DNA from: Boesenbergia rotunda
Lineage: Eukaryota > Streptophyta > Magnoliopsida > Zingiberales > Zingiberaceae
Reading direction: 5' to 3'
DNA length: 64,000 nucleotides
Assembly (NCBI GenBank): GCA_024364735.1
Contig: JAGFNQ010004004.1
Span: 62,001 to 126,000, forward strand
The number at the start of each line of letters is the position of its first letter. Positions within the stretch are counted from its first letter, which is position 1. Shown here piece by piece: positions 11,317 to 22,529 of the stretch. The translations under genes were made by a program, and so were the position numbers. Below the pieces are notes generated by a model. It ran no database searches, had not been told where the DNA came from, and was given only the letters and a program-made list of their open reading frames with translations.

Positions 11317-13386
11317 TGTAGGTATGGCTTGGCGGTTTCTAAGACAACCACGTGGTCGTATCTGAGAGACCTCTCTATGTCTACGGATTAAAAAAAAATT
11401 AATCCGAATAGAGACCCGCCCCTCTAACGACCGACTCGTCGTCGTGTTAATTAATCCAAGTTACAACTTAGCCGAAACCGAGGTTAAGGCCTTGTAACTT
11501 TCCGGATTAATTAACCGCGGAAAAGATGACGATTTGGATCGTCGGTTTTTGTGTTTATCTTCGGGGTCTAGTTAATTAATTATTATCTATGACAACAAAT
11601 CAAAATAATTAACTAACATACATGAAATGACGAAGCAAAGTAATATGACACAATTAAAACATAGCAAAATAAAACTGGAGCTCGGGAGAGTTATACCTCG
11701 CCGTTTACCTAGCAGTCTTCTACCTTATGTCCCTCCCCTCCTGGACGTCGTGTGGGCGATGATCTACCAAGACGCGGAGTCACCAAGGCACTGGACTAAT
11801 CTCCCTTCTTCAAGCTTCTTCCAAAACACCAACCCAAACCCTAGAAACCTATGGTTTTCTTGCACCGGCAACTATCTCTTCCACCTGCTCTTTGTGCCGC
11901 CGGCAGCTGCCCCTATCCAAGATACTCCGGCCACAAGAGAGCTAAGAGATAGGAGGATTGGAAGATGAAGAGGATGGAAGAAGAAGCCGAGTCAAAACTC
12001 CTTCTTCCTCACTATCCCGCAACCTTCTTCTCCACCTATCCAAGCTCGTCGACGCCAAACAAGGGCAAGAACCTTGCTGTCCGGCCGCCGACCTCCTCCT
12101 CTCTTGGCTGAGACTCGTTCCTTGTTTCAAGGAGACTTCAGCCACCTGAGAAGAAGCAATGGAATAGGAGAAGGAAGGAGAAAACCCAAAGCAAACCAAA
12201 CTTCCTTCTTCTTCTTGTTGCGGTGACAAAACACCACCGGTAGATGATGTTTCACCCTTGTTCCGCCGGTTCCAGCTATCCCAAGGATTGCTCCGACCAA
12301 GGGAGAGGAGCAAGGAAGAAGAAACCGAAGGAGATGATGCAAGAACCCTCTCCTTCTTCTTGTTTCTTCCCGCCGGCTCCAATGGTGTCGCCACAACCTA
12401 AGAGAGAGAAGGAGAAAAGGATTTTTGGGTTTTTGGCTATTGGTGATTAATTGGAGATTAATTCCTTTACTATGACTCCTATGGGGTATTTATAGGGCTA
12501 AGATAGGAACCATGAGGAGGAGTTGGTTCTTGGTCCGCTAATGGATCCAAACCCGATCCATTAATGACGATTCATTCCACTAAAGAATCTCATTGTACTT
12601 CCTCACTAACCCCCATATTTTCATATGAGCTTCACATATTATGAGTTGTCCATCTCCCCGTGTTTAAGATATCGTAAATCCGATAATTAATTTAATTTAC
12701 TGAAAATTAAATTAATTATCCTCTTGATCCTTGATTAGTACCACTCAACCTTTTCATCATGTCGGACCATAGTCCACTTGCAAGATTTGACATGACGACC
12801 TTTTTGAGCTCACCAAGGGGGCATCATCATCCTGACTCACCAGGATACAGATTCCGTCAATAATCAACGACACATCATATTATTAATATTATTTCCCAAC
12901 TTACCGGGTCTATCGATCTAACAGAATAGATCTCACCCATTGGTAAATCAAAGAGATAATAATTAATAATATATGCCCGTCATTATTTCGGGATTAAGAG
13001 ATCGTACTCCATAATATTATCCGAGGTCTAATCCAATTTACGAAGTCAGTACAAAAATTGGATGACTTCTCTTTTGGTCCTACTCAATGTACACAAAGTA
13101 CACTAGTGTAATTCTATGGTTAAGATAAACCATACCTAATTACACTACAACCATCCCGATGGTTTGTCCAACTCCATCTCGGTTGTGAGCCTCTTTCTTA
13201 TACTTTGGCAAGGAACCTGATAACATGATCTTCTGTGCGACACCACGCATCATGTTATCTACAGTGCCAAGTATCAGACATTTTGTGCACATACTAATAT
13301 AAAGATGCACTGTGTGATTTTCTAATTCTCTTTAAAATGTAGATGTATCCTAACCAAAAGCAAGACTTTTAGTATACATCCTAACA
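11317..13386 (-). repeat. LTR of element E (2070 bases)
   Basis: On plus it runs from TGTAGGTATGG to TACATCCTAACA; on minus it is TGTTAGGATGTA to CCTACA. A TATA-like TATAAATA sits on minus near 12488-12495. Open frames on both strands at 11942-12450 lie in this LTR and are not genes. Confidence 0.7.
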
Positions 13387-14239
13387 TGAGGGAGATGAAA
13401 ACTCGCAGGGGGTGGCGCTGAAACCCTAGGTTCAGCCACCCCCGCGCGACTACTCCTTTTTAAATAAATCGTAGATCAGTCGACTGCTCCTGGGTCAGTC
13501 GACTGATAAACCTCACAGAAAGATCAGCCGACTGATTGAGGTCAGTCGACTGATGCCTTAGAAAGCCTAGTTTCTAAATTGAACTGGACCAGTCGACTGA
13601 TTCTGAATCAGTCGACTGGTACCCTATTTCCAACCTTTCTATCCTAATTTAAGAAACGCATAACTAATTCCATAAATCTCTAAAAAATCTGAAATTTCGT
13701 GGGGAGATTTGTGGCACCTATGTCTACTTGAGAAAAATATGTTTACAAGTGAATCTATTGCCAATCCCAAGTTTGACACGAAATTCAAGACTATCTAATT
13801 TTTTCAATTCATCCTTGGCCTAAAGTCCTAGTTTCGATCTCTTCTTGATGTGTCTTCTCATCCTCAATCTCAATGCACCCCTAGCATTGATTTATATGAC
13901 ATCTACACATTGAAAACCAATTTCTATGCAATATAGTCTCATTTTCATCTTTTCATCCATAAAACTCACTTTTGATGTGCCAAACCCTAGGATTAAGACT
14001 CAAGTTGGTCTTCCAAATCCTTTGGCACATTCCACAATCCATCTAATCCCCTAGGAGAAATCCTCCCGATATCCATTGGTCATGGATCCCATCTTGACTC
14101 TTAGAGCTCTCCCTTGAGCTCTTAGCCCTAGTCACCTCCCTAGGTGACTCATCTATAAAGGCAAGACCACACCGATGTACCTCCGGTGCTTCTTGACCTA
14201 CAACTTTAACTCTCTTAACCTTGTATACTTTTTCCTTAG
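13387..14239 (-). other. Internal region of element C beyond gag
   Basis: This is degenerate sequence downstream of the C gag. It holds three more pairs of CAGTCGACTG-like palindromes at 13486-13620, so the palindromes are not limited to the LTRs. No intact frame is visible. Confidence 0.45.
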
Positions 14240-15695
14240 TTAAGTTCTTCTTCTCCCTTTTAAATAGCTTTTCCTTGCCATTTTGGCCTTCCCTTTGCTA
14301 TAATCATATGACATCCTTGCATATGACTTTCTACTCACATTTGACCTCATAGTTTGATATCCTAGACCCGATCTATCATTTTCAGGTTCTTGACTTCCCA
14401 ACATCATTCCTAATCCCTTGGATCCCCTAATGAATCTATTTAGATTTTTCTCTAATTTGTTAAGCTTTGCCCTCAAAGCTTGATTTTTCCTTTCTAGACT
14501 CTTCACCTTAGCATCACCATGTCCATCTTGGGCATTCCTAGATCTACACATTTGTCTAGTCATGTGTCTCCCTTTCTTAGGATTAATGTCTTGATCCTTA
14601 GGTTTAACAATCCTAGACTTATCATGATACATGTGCTCCTTAGGAGTTTGGGATACAATGTTAACCCTATTTTTATCATAATATTTAAATCCAAAATTAT
14701 GCATAGGTAAATATTTTTCATTATTTCTAGCATACATAGATAAATTTGAAAGATGCTTAGAGTTAGGGATTACCTCCCTTACCCTTGTAGCTCTCCCTTG
14801 ATATGAGCTTTTCTTCTTCTCTTCCTTCTCCCATTTTCTCAAATGTTCCAATTTCTTGAGCTCTCCTTTTCTTGGACATTTGGTGTGATAGTGCCCTAGA
14901 TCACCACAAGTGTAGCACCTAATGTGCTTTTTCTCCTTCTTTTTCCTACAACCCATGTTAGATTTTAAAGGAATTGACTGGGTTTAGAGTTTACTTCCTT
15001 TTTACCTAATGGACACTTGTCCTTGTAGTGTCCCTTCTTGTTGCATCCAAAGCAAACGATGTGGTCTTTAGACTTTGCTTTTGTGGAGGTAGATGTTTCT
15101 TCTTGCCCCAGTATCAAGGGTGGTCTATTCTCCCCCTCAATCCTTGAAGTGGAGACCTCTTCTTCTTTCCTTGATGAAGTGGATGACCGTTCACTTTCTT
15201 GTGTCACTTCATTTGAGGAGATGGATGTCTCTTTTTTTCTTCCTCTTTCTCTTCTTCTTCGGATGTTGAACTTCTTTCTTCATCTGATTGGTCATTCTCC
15301 TCTTCTTGGACCATTGAGCTCATCTCCTTGGGATCTTCCACTAATTGAGCTTGAGTAGGGTTTTCATGGAATGCTACCATCTTGTTCCATAATTCATGTG
15401 CACTTTTGTATTCACCTACACCACTAATTATTTCATTAGGCAAAATACTAAGTAAAATTAAGATTACCGTTTCATTTGCCTTTGATTGTGCTTGTTGCTT
15501 CTTATTCCAATATCTTGGCCAGAGCTTTTTCCCGTACTTATCCTTTGGAACTTCAAATGGTTCTTCAAGCGCAATCATGTAGTTCCAATCTATGCTGAAC
15601 TAAGTCTTTGTCCGCATCCTCCAATAGTCGAAGTCCTCACGATCATAGGGAGGTGGAACATTGATGTCATCACCCAACTTTTCTTTAATCGTCAT
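14240..15695 (-). pseudogene. Ty1-copia gag of element C, two zinc knuckles
   Basis: Starting ATG is at 15695, 55-60 bases after the primer site. The frame reads NVPPPYDREDFDYW, then IALEEPFEVPKDKYGKK and KSAHELWNKMVAFHENP, which fit copia gag. An acidic Ser/Glu-rich linker follows (15350-15204), then knuckle CFGCNKKGHYKDKC (near 15060-15020) and a second knuckle CYTCGDLGHYHTKC (near 14915-14875). A Lys-rich segment with a coiled-coil stretch (KSLERKNQALRAKLNKLEKN) ends it. Several frameshifts and an in-frame stop near 15600 break it. Confidence 0.7.
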
Positions 15696-15761
15696 CTCCT
15701 CTAGCTTTTTGTTCTCTCGGCGATTAGTCCGTCGATGAGCGAACTTTGCTCTGATACCACT

Positions 15762-16940
15762 TGTTAGGATCTTACCGTTTGCTAGAGGAGGGGGGGTGAA
15801 TAGCAATTTTCGATCTTGTCTTCCTACAATGGTTAGTGCGCAAGCGAAATAACAAAAACTAAAACCTAGCACACAAGAGAGACACACCTATTTACGTGGT
15901 TCGGAGATGAAACCCCTACTCCACGGCTGTCCGTAAGGTGGACGATCTCGATCCTTCGGTGGATGATTCCCCAGAGCACCTCCGGCTAGCTCTTGTCACT
16001 CTTTGTGGATGGAGAAACCTCGCCACAAACCTTGGACAATCCCTGAGCAATACTAGGCTACTAACAAGCTCTAACCAAGCTAGTTTTGCCAAGAAGAAAT
16101 AGCCATAAACGAGCTCCCTTAAATAGAGCTCGAGGTTGATATGACCGTTACAAGTCGACTAGTCCAGCACCAGTCGACTGGTCCACTCTAAATTCGAATA
16201 TCACCGCCTGACCTTTCGAATTCTGGCCACCATCAGTCGACCGGTCCTTCGACTGATCTTACTATGGACCCTATCAGTCGACTGGTCCCTCACCAGTCGA
16301 TTGGTCCACTGCCTAAGTTAGGGTTGCCCTTCCCGAGTACATTTCTCTCAGCACTCAAACCCTCACGACTTAGCCCCCCTCCCCCCCAGTATAATTCCCT
16401 CAGCACTCGGAACCTCACGACCTGGTTGACTCTTCATCCAGCAGCCTCGATCTGTTGCCTTCAAGCCCTCTTCGACTTTGGCTCCATCCCTCAGATGCAC
16501 ACACAAGCCCTCGGCTTGCCTCCATGTCATCCTTCACGCATACCTCGAAGTCTGCTTCCCTCAGCTCATCGTTCCTGCTCCAGCAGCCTCAACTTGTTGC
16601 CTTCAAGCCGTCTTCGACTTTGGCCCTCGTCCCTAAGATGCGCACACAAACCCTCGACTTGCCTCTATGCTATCCATCACGTATGCCTCGAAGTCCGCTT
16701 CCCTTGGCTCATCGTCCCTGCTTTGTACATGGTCCCTCAAATGCGCACACAAGCCCACGGCTTGCCTCCATGCCACCCTTCACCGTACCCGAAGACGTCC
16801 AACCAAGTCTATGTGTATCCTGCAAACCTGCACACTCACATACACATATTAGATCAACATGAAACCCTAACTTAATCATATTGACACACACATCAAAACT
16901 CATGATCCTCTAGATCATACTTGGGTCAATTGCCCCAACA
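15762..16940 (-). repeat. 5' LTR of element C
   Basis: On minus it runs from TGTTGGGGCAATTG to GATCCTAACA, followed by the primer site AGTGGTATCAGAGC (15761-15748). Length is 1179 bases. It holds pairs of CAGTCGACTG-like palindromes at 16150-16310. It is related to the LTR piece at 1-620. Confidence 0.75.
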
Positions 16941-17319
16941 AGAACCACGTAAAATCTCACATTTTCAAAGAAATTATATTCTGGGTTATATCCCCCATTT
17001 ACTGAGGTGACATACATACTTCAATATTTGAGAATCACTTGTTATTTAAATCAAATGGATTAAATAACATAATCTATATTCTTAAGTAAAAGAACCTCTA
17101 ATCAAACATGTCCTAAAAGTTTTGGTTTTAACCCTTGGATATATAAATGAAAATAAAGTGGTAGATGAAAATGGTCTCCTAAGTGAATGGGAGTTTAATC
17201 TTACATTGGAGAGTTTGTGCTTTGTGGTTAGTTTATAATATATCATAAGTATTCATATTTAAATATATGCATGATAAGAAACTCTCTCTCTCTCTCTCAT
17301 GCATGAGTCTGTAGGGGGT
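16941..17319. other. Non-coding AT-rich stretch with CT microsatellite
   Basis: Nothing coding is seen. A pure CT run occupies 17282-17298. Confidence 0.6.
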
Positions 17320-19060
17320 GTAAATCCAAGGCTTGGATTGTACTAAACCAAGTTCACTCGTATACAAGCATGACCCGTGCACGTTGAATGCTGGACCAGT
17401 TGGGATAAAATTTGAAACGCTAACGTTTTGAGCTCGACGAATAATGATAATAAATGGTCATTAATCGGCTATTGAACATTGCCACGGGTCTAAGCTTCTA
17501 TATAAGGAGGCTGCATGCACAGGCATGAAGAACACAATGAAAAGTAGATGCAAATCTTCCATCTTCGTTGTCCCCTCTTCCTTATTCCTTTGTCGATCAT
17601 TCCAATCTGCAATCCAGTGATAGTACTCGGTTACATGCTTAGTTTACCACAAATAACTAGTGTTGGGTTGTGATTCAAGTTCCATTACTATATTTTGGGA
17701 AATAGACGACCCACGTAACCTTGAAGAACTACCATAGGAGGACAAATCTATTTTAAGGAAACAACATTAAATGCAAGCTTTGGCTTCTTTATTTTCGAGC
17801 AATCAGAAGCCACTCGGACTTTACTCGTGTGTAAGCACGACCTATATGTGTCGAATGTCGGACCGATCGGGAAAATTTAGAAACGTTGACGTTTCAAGCT
17901 TGGCAATAATGGTAATAAATGGTCATTAATCGACTATTAAATGTCACCACAGGTCTAATGAAGCAACTTTGTCACCCAAGTACTAACTCATCTACACCAT
18001 GGGGGCAGAAAGACTACACCGTTGTCATTGTGGTTTTGTCGCAATATCCTAGGAAATAGATGACCCACGTAACATTGAAACACCGCCACAGCAGGATGAA
18101 TTTGTTTTAAGGAAACCATGTTGAACGCATGCCTCAGTTTCTCTATTTTTGAGCACTCGGAAACTCACTTGAACTCAAGATTACTCGTGTGCCAGCATGA
18201 CCTACGCATGTCAAAAGCTAGATCGGTCGGGGAAGAATTTGAAACACTAACATTTCGAGCTCAGTGAGTGATGGTAATAGATGGTCATCAATCAGCCATT
18301 AAACGTCACCATGGGTCTAAGCTCCTATGTAAAGAGGTGCCATCGGGGTTATAATGCAGTGAAAGGGCGACTAGTTGTCTTCCAAGCACCCGTAGTTCAA
18401 TCCCCAACTACAACAAATTTTGCAAAAAAATTTCCTCCAAATAGGGCGCGCAACCATGGGATTTTGGGCTTCTAGATCGTCCATCGCGAGTACTTCCCGA
18501 TTTACCCTAGTAGTTGGTGGGAAACTTTTGTGGAGTCGGATTGGTTGCCCAGGTTCGACGTTACCCAACCTGGTTAATTATTTTTTCCCTATGTAAAGAG
18601 GGTTCTCTCTTTCCGAGCACTCGGAAACCCACTCGGACTCGGGATTACTCCTCGAGTACTTTGCATCGATTCTCGACCGGCTAGATATGCTCCCGAGTCC
18701 TATCACTCCTTTCGTGAGCACTTGACAATCCATTTAGACTCGACCACTTTAGTACTCGACATTTGACAATCGAGAACTCGGTGTGCCAACTTGGCAACCC
18801 GCTTGGGCGGTTCAACATCCTAACTCGACGCTTGATTCACTCGACCTCGACAGTCCAGTGACATCCCGGCTCAGACTCAACTTCCTACTTGAACTCAGGA
18901 ATCACTCGATAATCAGCCATCGACATCCCTTTCGAGCATAGACAACCCGACAACTCCTCCTTCCTACCGATAGCTTGAGATTATCAGCTCAGGTCATCTA
19001 ACAAAGAAGTCTAAAGTTGAATTTGTTATAATTTTCAATTGAAAACATCCCCTATATCTC
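17320..19060 (+). repeat. Old LTR-like region with three spaced repeats
   Basis: Three diverged copies of a block of about 160 bases, centred on 'taataaatggtcattaat', occur near 17340-17510, 17810-17970 and 18180-18340. The first ends in a TATA-like TCTATATAAGG. Between them other blocks also recur ('gacccacgtaac...ttttaaggaaac'). This looks like LTR or subterminal repeats of an old retroelement, possibly that of 19060-22520. No boundaries could be fixed. Confidence 0.45.
18338..18587 (+). mobile_element. SINE 1, with 14-bp target duplication
   Basis: An insert of 250 bases is flanked by CCTATGTAAAGAGG at 18324-18337 and 18588-18601. It has a B-box-like GTAGTTCAATCC near 18391, an A-box-like stretch about 40 bases upstream, and ends in a T-rich tail. 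This fits a tRNA-derived SINE. It landed in the third repeat of the LTR-like region, at the spot where the first repeat has its TATA box. Confidence 0.65.
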
Positions 19061-20844
19061 TGGCAAAGATTGTCTAACAATCTTAAAACAAAATTGTATT
19101 ATTGAGATGGCCACATAAATGGTTGAGATGCAACAGGCTTAACACATGAAGGATCCCTCTGCCTGATTAGAAATATTTCAATCAATCATAGAGAAATGTC
19201 AGAGAAGTTCACTAGGTTGAACTTTAAGTGATGATAGTAGAAGATGCTCTTCTATCTCACCACACTAAACCTGGTTCAGCTCTTAACAGAGGAACCTGTT
19301 AAGCTAGCTAAGGATGCTAATGATGTTCAGACCATCAGTGTACTTGAAGTATGAAGAAGTTGTCTATCAGCTACTGCAAAACCAACATGGTCGAGCACAA
19401 TTAAAACTTGAAACGGAAGAATCCCAAATTTTCCAAAATGAAATCCAGTGGAGGCATAACTATGAAGAAGTTTTTAGGGAAATACTTTAACTCTAACCAA
19501 GTCGGTCATAAATCTTTGGAGTACAGGAAGATGAAGAAGCAAGAGGCCAATCGGAATGAAGGATCACAAATGGACGACCCTACACCATTGTCTCTAAACT
19601 GAACCTAGTTTGTTTAAACCCATGATAATGGTAGATCGATACCAATACCACCAGACATGCATGTGTGTGCAATAAGGAGCTGCTCCATAACTTTAAAACA
19701 ATCAAAGATTGAGAACAGCTATTTATGGAGAACTCGGCAATCTCGGACATCAATAGCTAAGGTAAAGTGGCGCTGAAGATGACCTCAGGTAAGAAGCTCA
19801 CTATAAATAATGTACTGTATGTTCCGAAGTTTTGAAAGAATCCGATATCCAGATCACTTCTAAACAAGCATGATTTCCGTATTATTTTTGAGTCAAACAG
19901 AGTTATACTGTCCAAAAATATAATGTTTGTAGGAAAAAATTATGTAACCAATAAACTTTCAAGTTTAGTGTAATGACTATTAGTCCTAAAGTTAATAAAA
20001 ATGAAAGTTCTTCCATTTATATGATTGAATATTCCTGTTTATGGTACGGTAGAATAAGATATGTTAACTACCATGTATTACGTAGATTAATAAATATATA
20101 AAATATACCTATATTCCACCTTAATTGAAAACACAGTGTGAGACTTATGTTGAAACGAAAATGACAAGGTCGTCCTTTCAATGCGTTGAAAGAAACAATG
20201 AACCACTCAGTCTAATCCACACTGATGTGTGTGACTTAAAAAGTACACTGACACATGGTGGGAATAAGTACTTTATCACTTTTGTTGATGATAACACAAA
20301 ATATTATTTTATGTATATTCTCAAAAATAAGGATGAAGTTATAGAGAAGATATAGGCTCTTCTGATGAATCTCATTGGAAAGAGGTAATTGCATCTGAGA
20401 TTAACTTTATCTTACAAAATCACACTTGAGAACTTGTGGATCTTCCTCCAGGAAGTAAACCACTCAATTGTAAATGAATTTTCAAGAAGAAAATGAATCA
20501 TATGCCACGAATGATAAGTATAAGGCTAGATTGGTAATTAAATGTTATTAACAACAAAAAGACTTTGATTACTTTGATACATATTCTTCGATGTCGAGAA
20601 TAACTCTCATTAAAGTGTTATTGACTATTCTTATTCTATAGAATCTGAAATTATATCGAATGAATGTAAAAAAAAACTTTTCTAAATGGGATTGAGATTA
20701 GAAAATGTATATGGAGCAACCTAAAGAGTTTTATGTGCTTGGGCAGAAAAATAAGGCTTGTAGATTGGTAAAGTTGTTATATGGCTTGAAACAACATCCA
20801 AAGTAGTTACATAAAAAAATTGATAATGCCATGAAGGAAAGTTG

Positions 20845-20935
20845 ATTTAAGATCAATGAATGTGATAAATATATCCATATGAAAGCTTGATTTAAGATCA
20901 ATGAATGTGATAAATATATCTATATGAAAGCTACA
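20845..20935. repeat. Tandem duplication in the copia RT remnant
   Basis: A unit of about 45 bases starting 'gatttaagatcaatgaatgt' occurs twice in a row with few differences. It lies in the reverse transcriptase remnant just before SINE 2. Confidence 0.75.
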
Positions 20936-20958
20936 GGAAATTATCATCATTTTATGTC

Positions 20959-21178
20959 TTTTGGAGCAAAAGGTGATAACACTCATCCCAGACAATCCAA
21001 TATCGCCCTCCCAGTGGCTAGATATAGACAGATAAATTATGGGGGGCCTTAGCATAACGGTCCTTTGCATGAAGGAGGTCAGACACTCAACCGGACATTT
21101 TGCACCCGCTGGGAATTGACTTCAAGATCTATTAGAGCAACCACCCATGTAAGTACCAACTGTGTCAATCCGTGTGGT
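20959..21178 (-). mobile_element. SINE 2, with 11-bp target duplication
   Basis: 220 bases are flanked by CATTTTATGTC at 20948-20958 and 21179-21189. On minus the element starts with a tRNA-like head: A-box-like TGACACAGTTGGTA, then a B-box-like AAGTCAATTCC about 45 bases later, and ends in CAAAA. Leaving the insert out joins the two halves of the copia RT around the (Y)DD motif, which confirms the insertion site. Confidence 0.7.
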
Positions 21179-22529
21179 CATTTTATGTCGTTATATGATG
21201 ATATACTTATCATTGAGAACAATGATAAGATAATCAAATTCACTAAAGATATATTAAACTCAAGATTTGACATGAAAAATATGAGTCTGATTGATGTGCT
21301 TTTAGGAATTAAAATTCTTAGGATATCAGCATGACTTATTCTAAGTCAGTCCCATTATGTGGATAAGATTTTTAAAAAATTCACCCAAGGTGATACTGCG
21401 TTGGCACACGAGTCAATATCTATCGAAAAATTGAAGAAAGAGTATATCTCAGATAAAGTACTCCAGGATGATTGAAAGTTTGATGTACTTAATGAGTTAT
21501 ACATAACCAAATTTAGCATACGCGGTGATTAAATTGAGTAAATACATAATTAATCCCGGTGTTGAGTATTAGAAAGGAAAAATAAGAATACTGAGATACT
21601 TGAAGTCTACTCATGATTCTAGGTTGCACTATGCAAATTAGATATGGAACATGAAAAATGGATATGAATTTATTTTGAAAAGTTAAGCCATTTCTTTGAA
21701 AATTTCCAAAGTAAACTGTAACATCTGAATTTATAACTCTTAATAAATAGAGTGAAAAGGCTGAGTGAATACGTGATAATTCTTAAAAAATATTCGTAAA
21801 TGACTGAAATTTATGTTAACAGTTTACCTATATTATAATAGTCAATTGACAAATTATCATAAATAAAACCAAAAAAATAGAAATAGTTTCTAATAGATTA
21901 TAATATCATAAATTTAATAATAATTATTATTATGATATATAATTATTATTAGTTTACCTTATAATTAAAGCACGAAAGGCCACTTTCATATTATCACATC
22001 AAATTTGTTTTTTTAATGATGAAAAAAAATATAGGAGAAGAGATTGAAACTAAATGATCTTGTGTTGATAATAACTGTGTTTACAATCAGTGTTGGATCA
22101 AGCTTTTTAGAATGTCATAAAATTCTTTACAATTATTAGACAAATTTTAAACTTACCCAAACAAATAGATAAATACACAAACAAGAAACTGTAAAAAAAA
22201 ATTTACTCAATAGCTGTCTAATCACCATAAGGTCATTGTTTATTACACTTAAAAAAAACTTAAAATGAGTATGAATCTGGAAAATAAGCCATCAGGGAGT
22301 TAGAATGAACATAATATATGTTCATAAAGGTATATGTTTATATGAACAATGATAAAAAAGAATGCTATAAGATGGAGTTGGACTGCGCGAATCGCAAACT
22401 CTGAAACTTTTGATAAAATTTGCTAAGAACAAATCAACATTGTTGAACACAAAACTCATTGCGAATAAACCATGTGCCAAAATTATGAATATCCTACAGG
22501 AACTTCATCTAGGGGGAGGTTGTATAGGA

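Larger units (their letters stand above)
9591..13386 (-). mobile_element. E: Ty1-copia element, 5' half only
   Basis: Read on the minus strand this is LTR (13386-11317), primer site ATTGGTATCAAAGCTG, about 1 kb of leader, and gag. Nothing after gag remains. It abuts the truncated gag of D tail to tail at about 9590. No target duplication was found. Confidence 0.7.
19060..22520 (+). pseudogene. Decayed Ty1-copia polyprotein (gag-PR-IN-RT-RH)
   Basis: Order of remnants: a Lys-rich segment with degenerate knuckle NQVGHKSLEYRK (about 19500); protease/pre-integrase region with LKMTSGKKLTINNVLYVPK and MFVGKNYV (19690-19950); integrase core with IHTDVCD and GNKYFITFVDDNTKYYFMY (20210-20355); reverse transcriptase fragments to about 20950; the catalytic region LYDDILI and LLGIKI (21185-21330), with one Asp position of YVDD kept; and RNase H-proximal remnants with LSQSHYVDKIFKKF (21345-21390). 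Many stops and frameshifts make it inactive. A GGGGGAGG tract near 22512 may be its polypurine tract. It ends against the last exon of EXO84 on the opposite strand. Confidence 0.7.

Noticed and set aside
11942..12450. Overlapping open frames of 60-150 codons on both strands, GC-rich and Ser/Leu/Arg-rich
   Set aside because: They lie inside the LTR of element E, lack any known domain and overlap each other in several frames.
11317..13391. Target duplication for element E
   Set aside because: The five bases after 13386 (TGAGG) do not match those before 9591 (CCCGG); the left side is a truncation, not an end.
16264..16903. Frames up to 203 codons in the C LTR
   Set aside because: LTR sequence shared with the 1-620 piece; low-complexity translation without domains.
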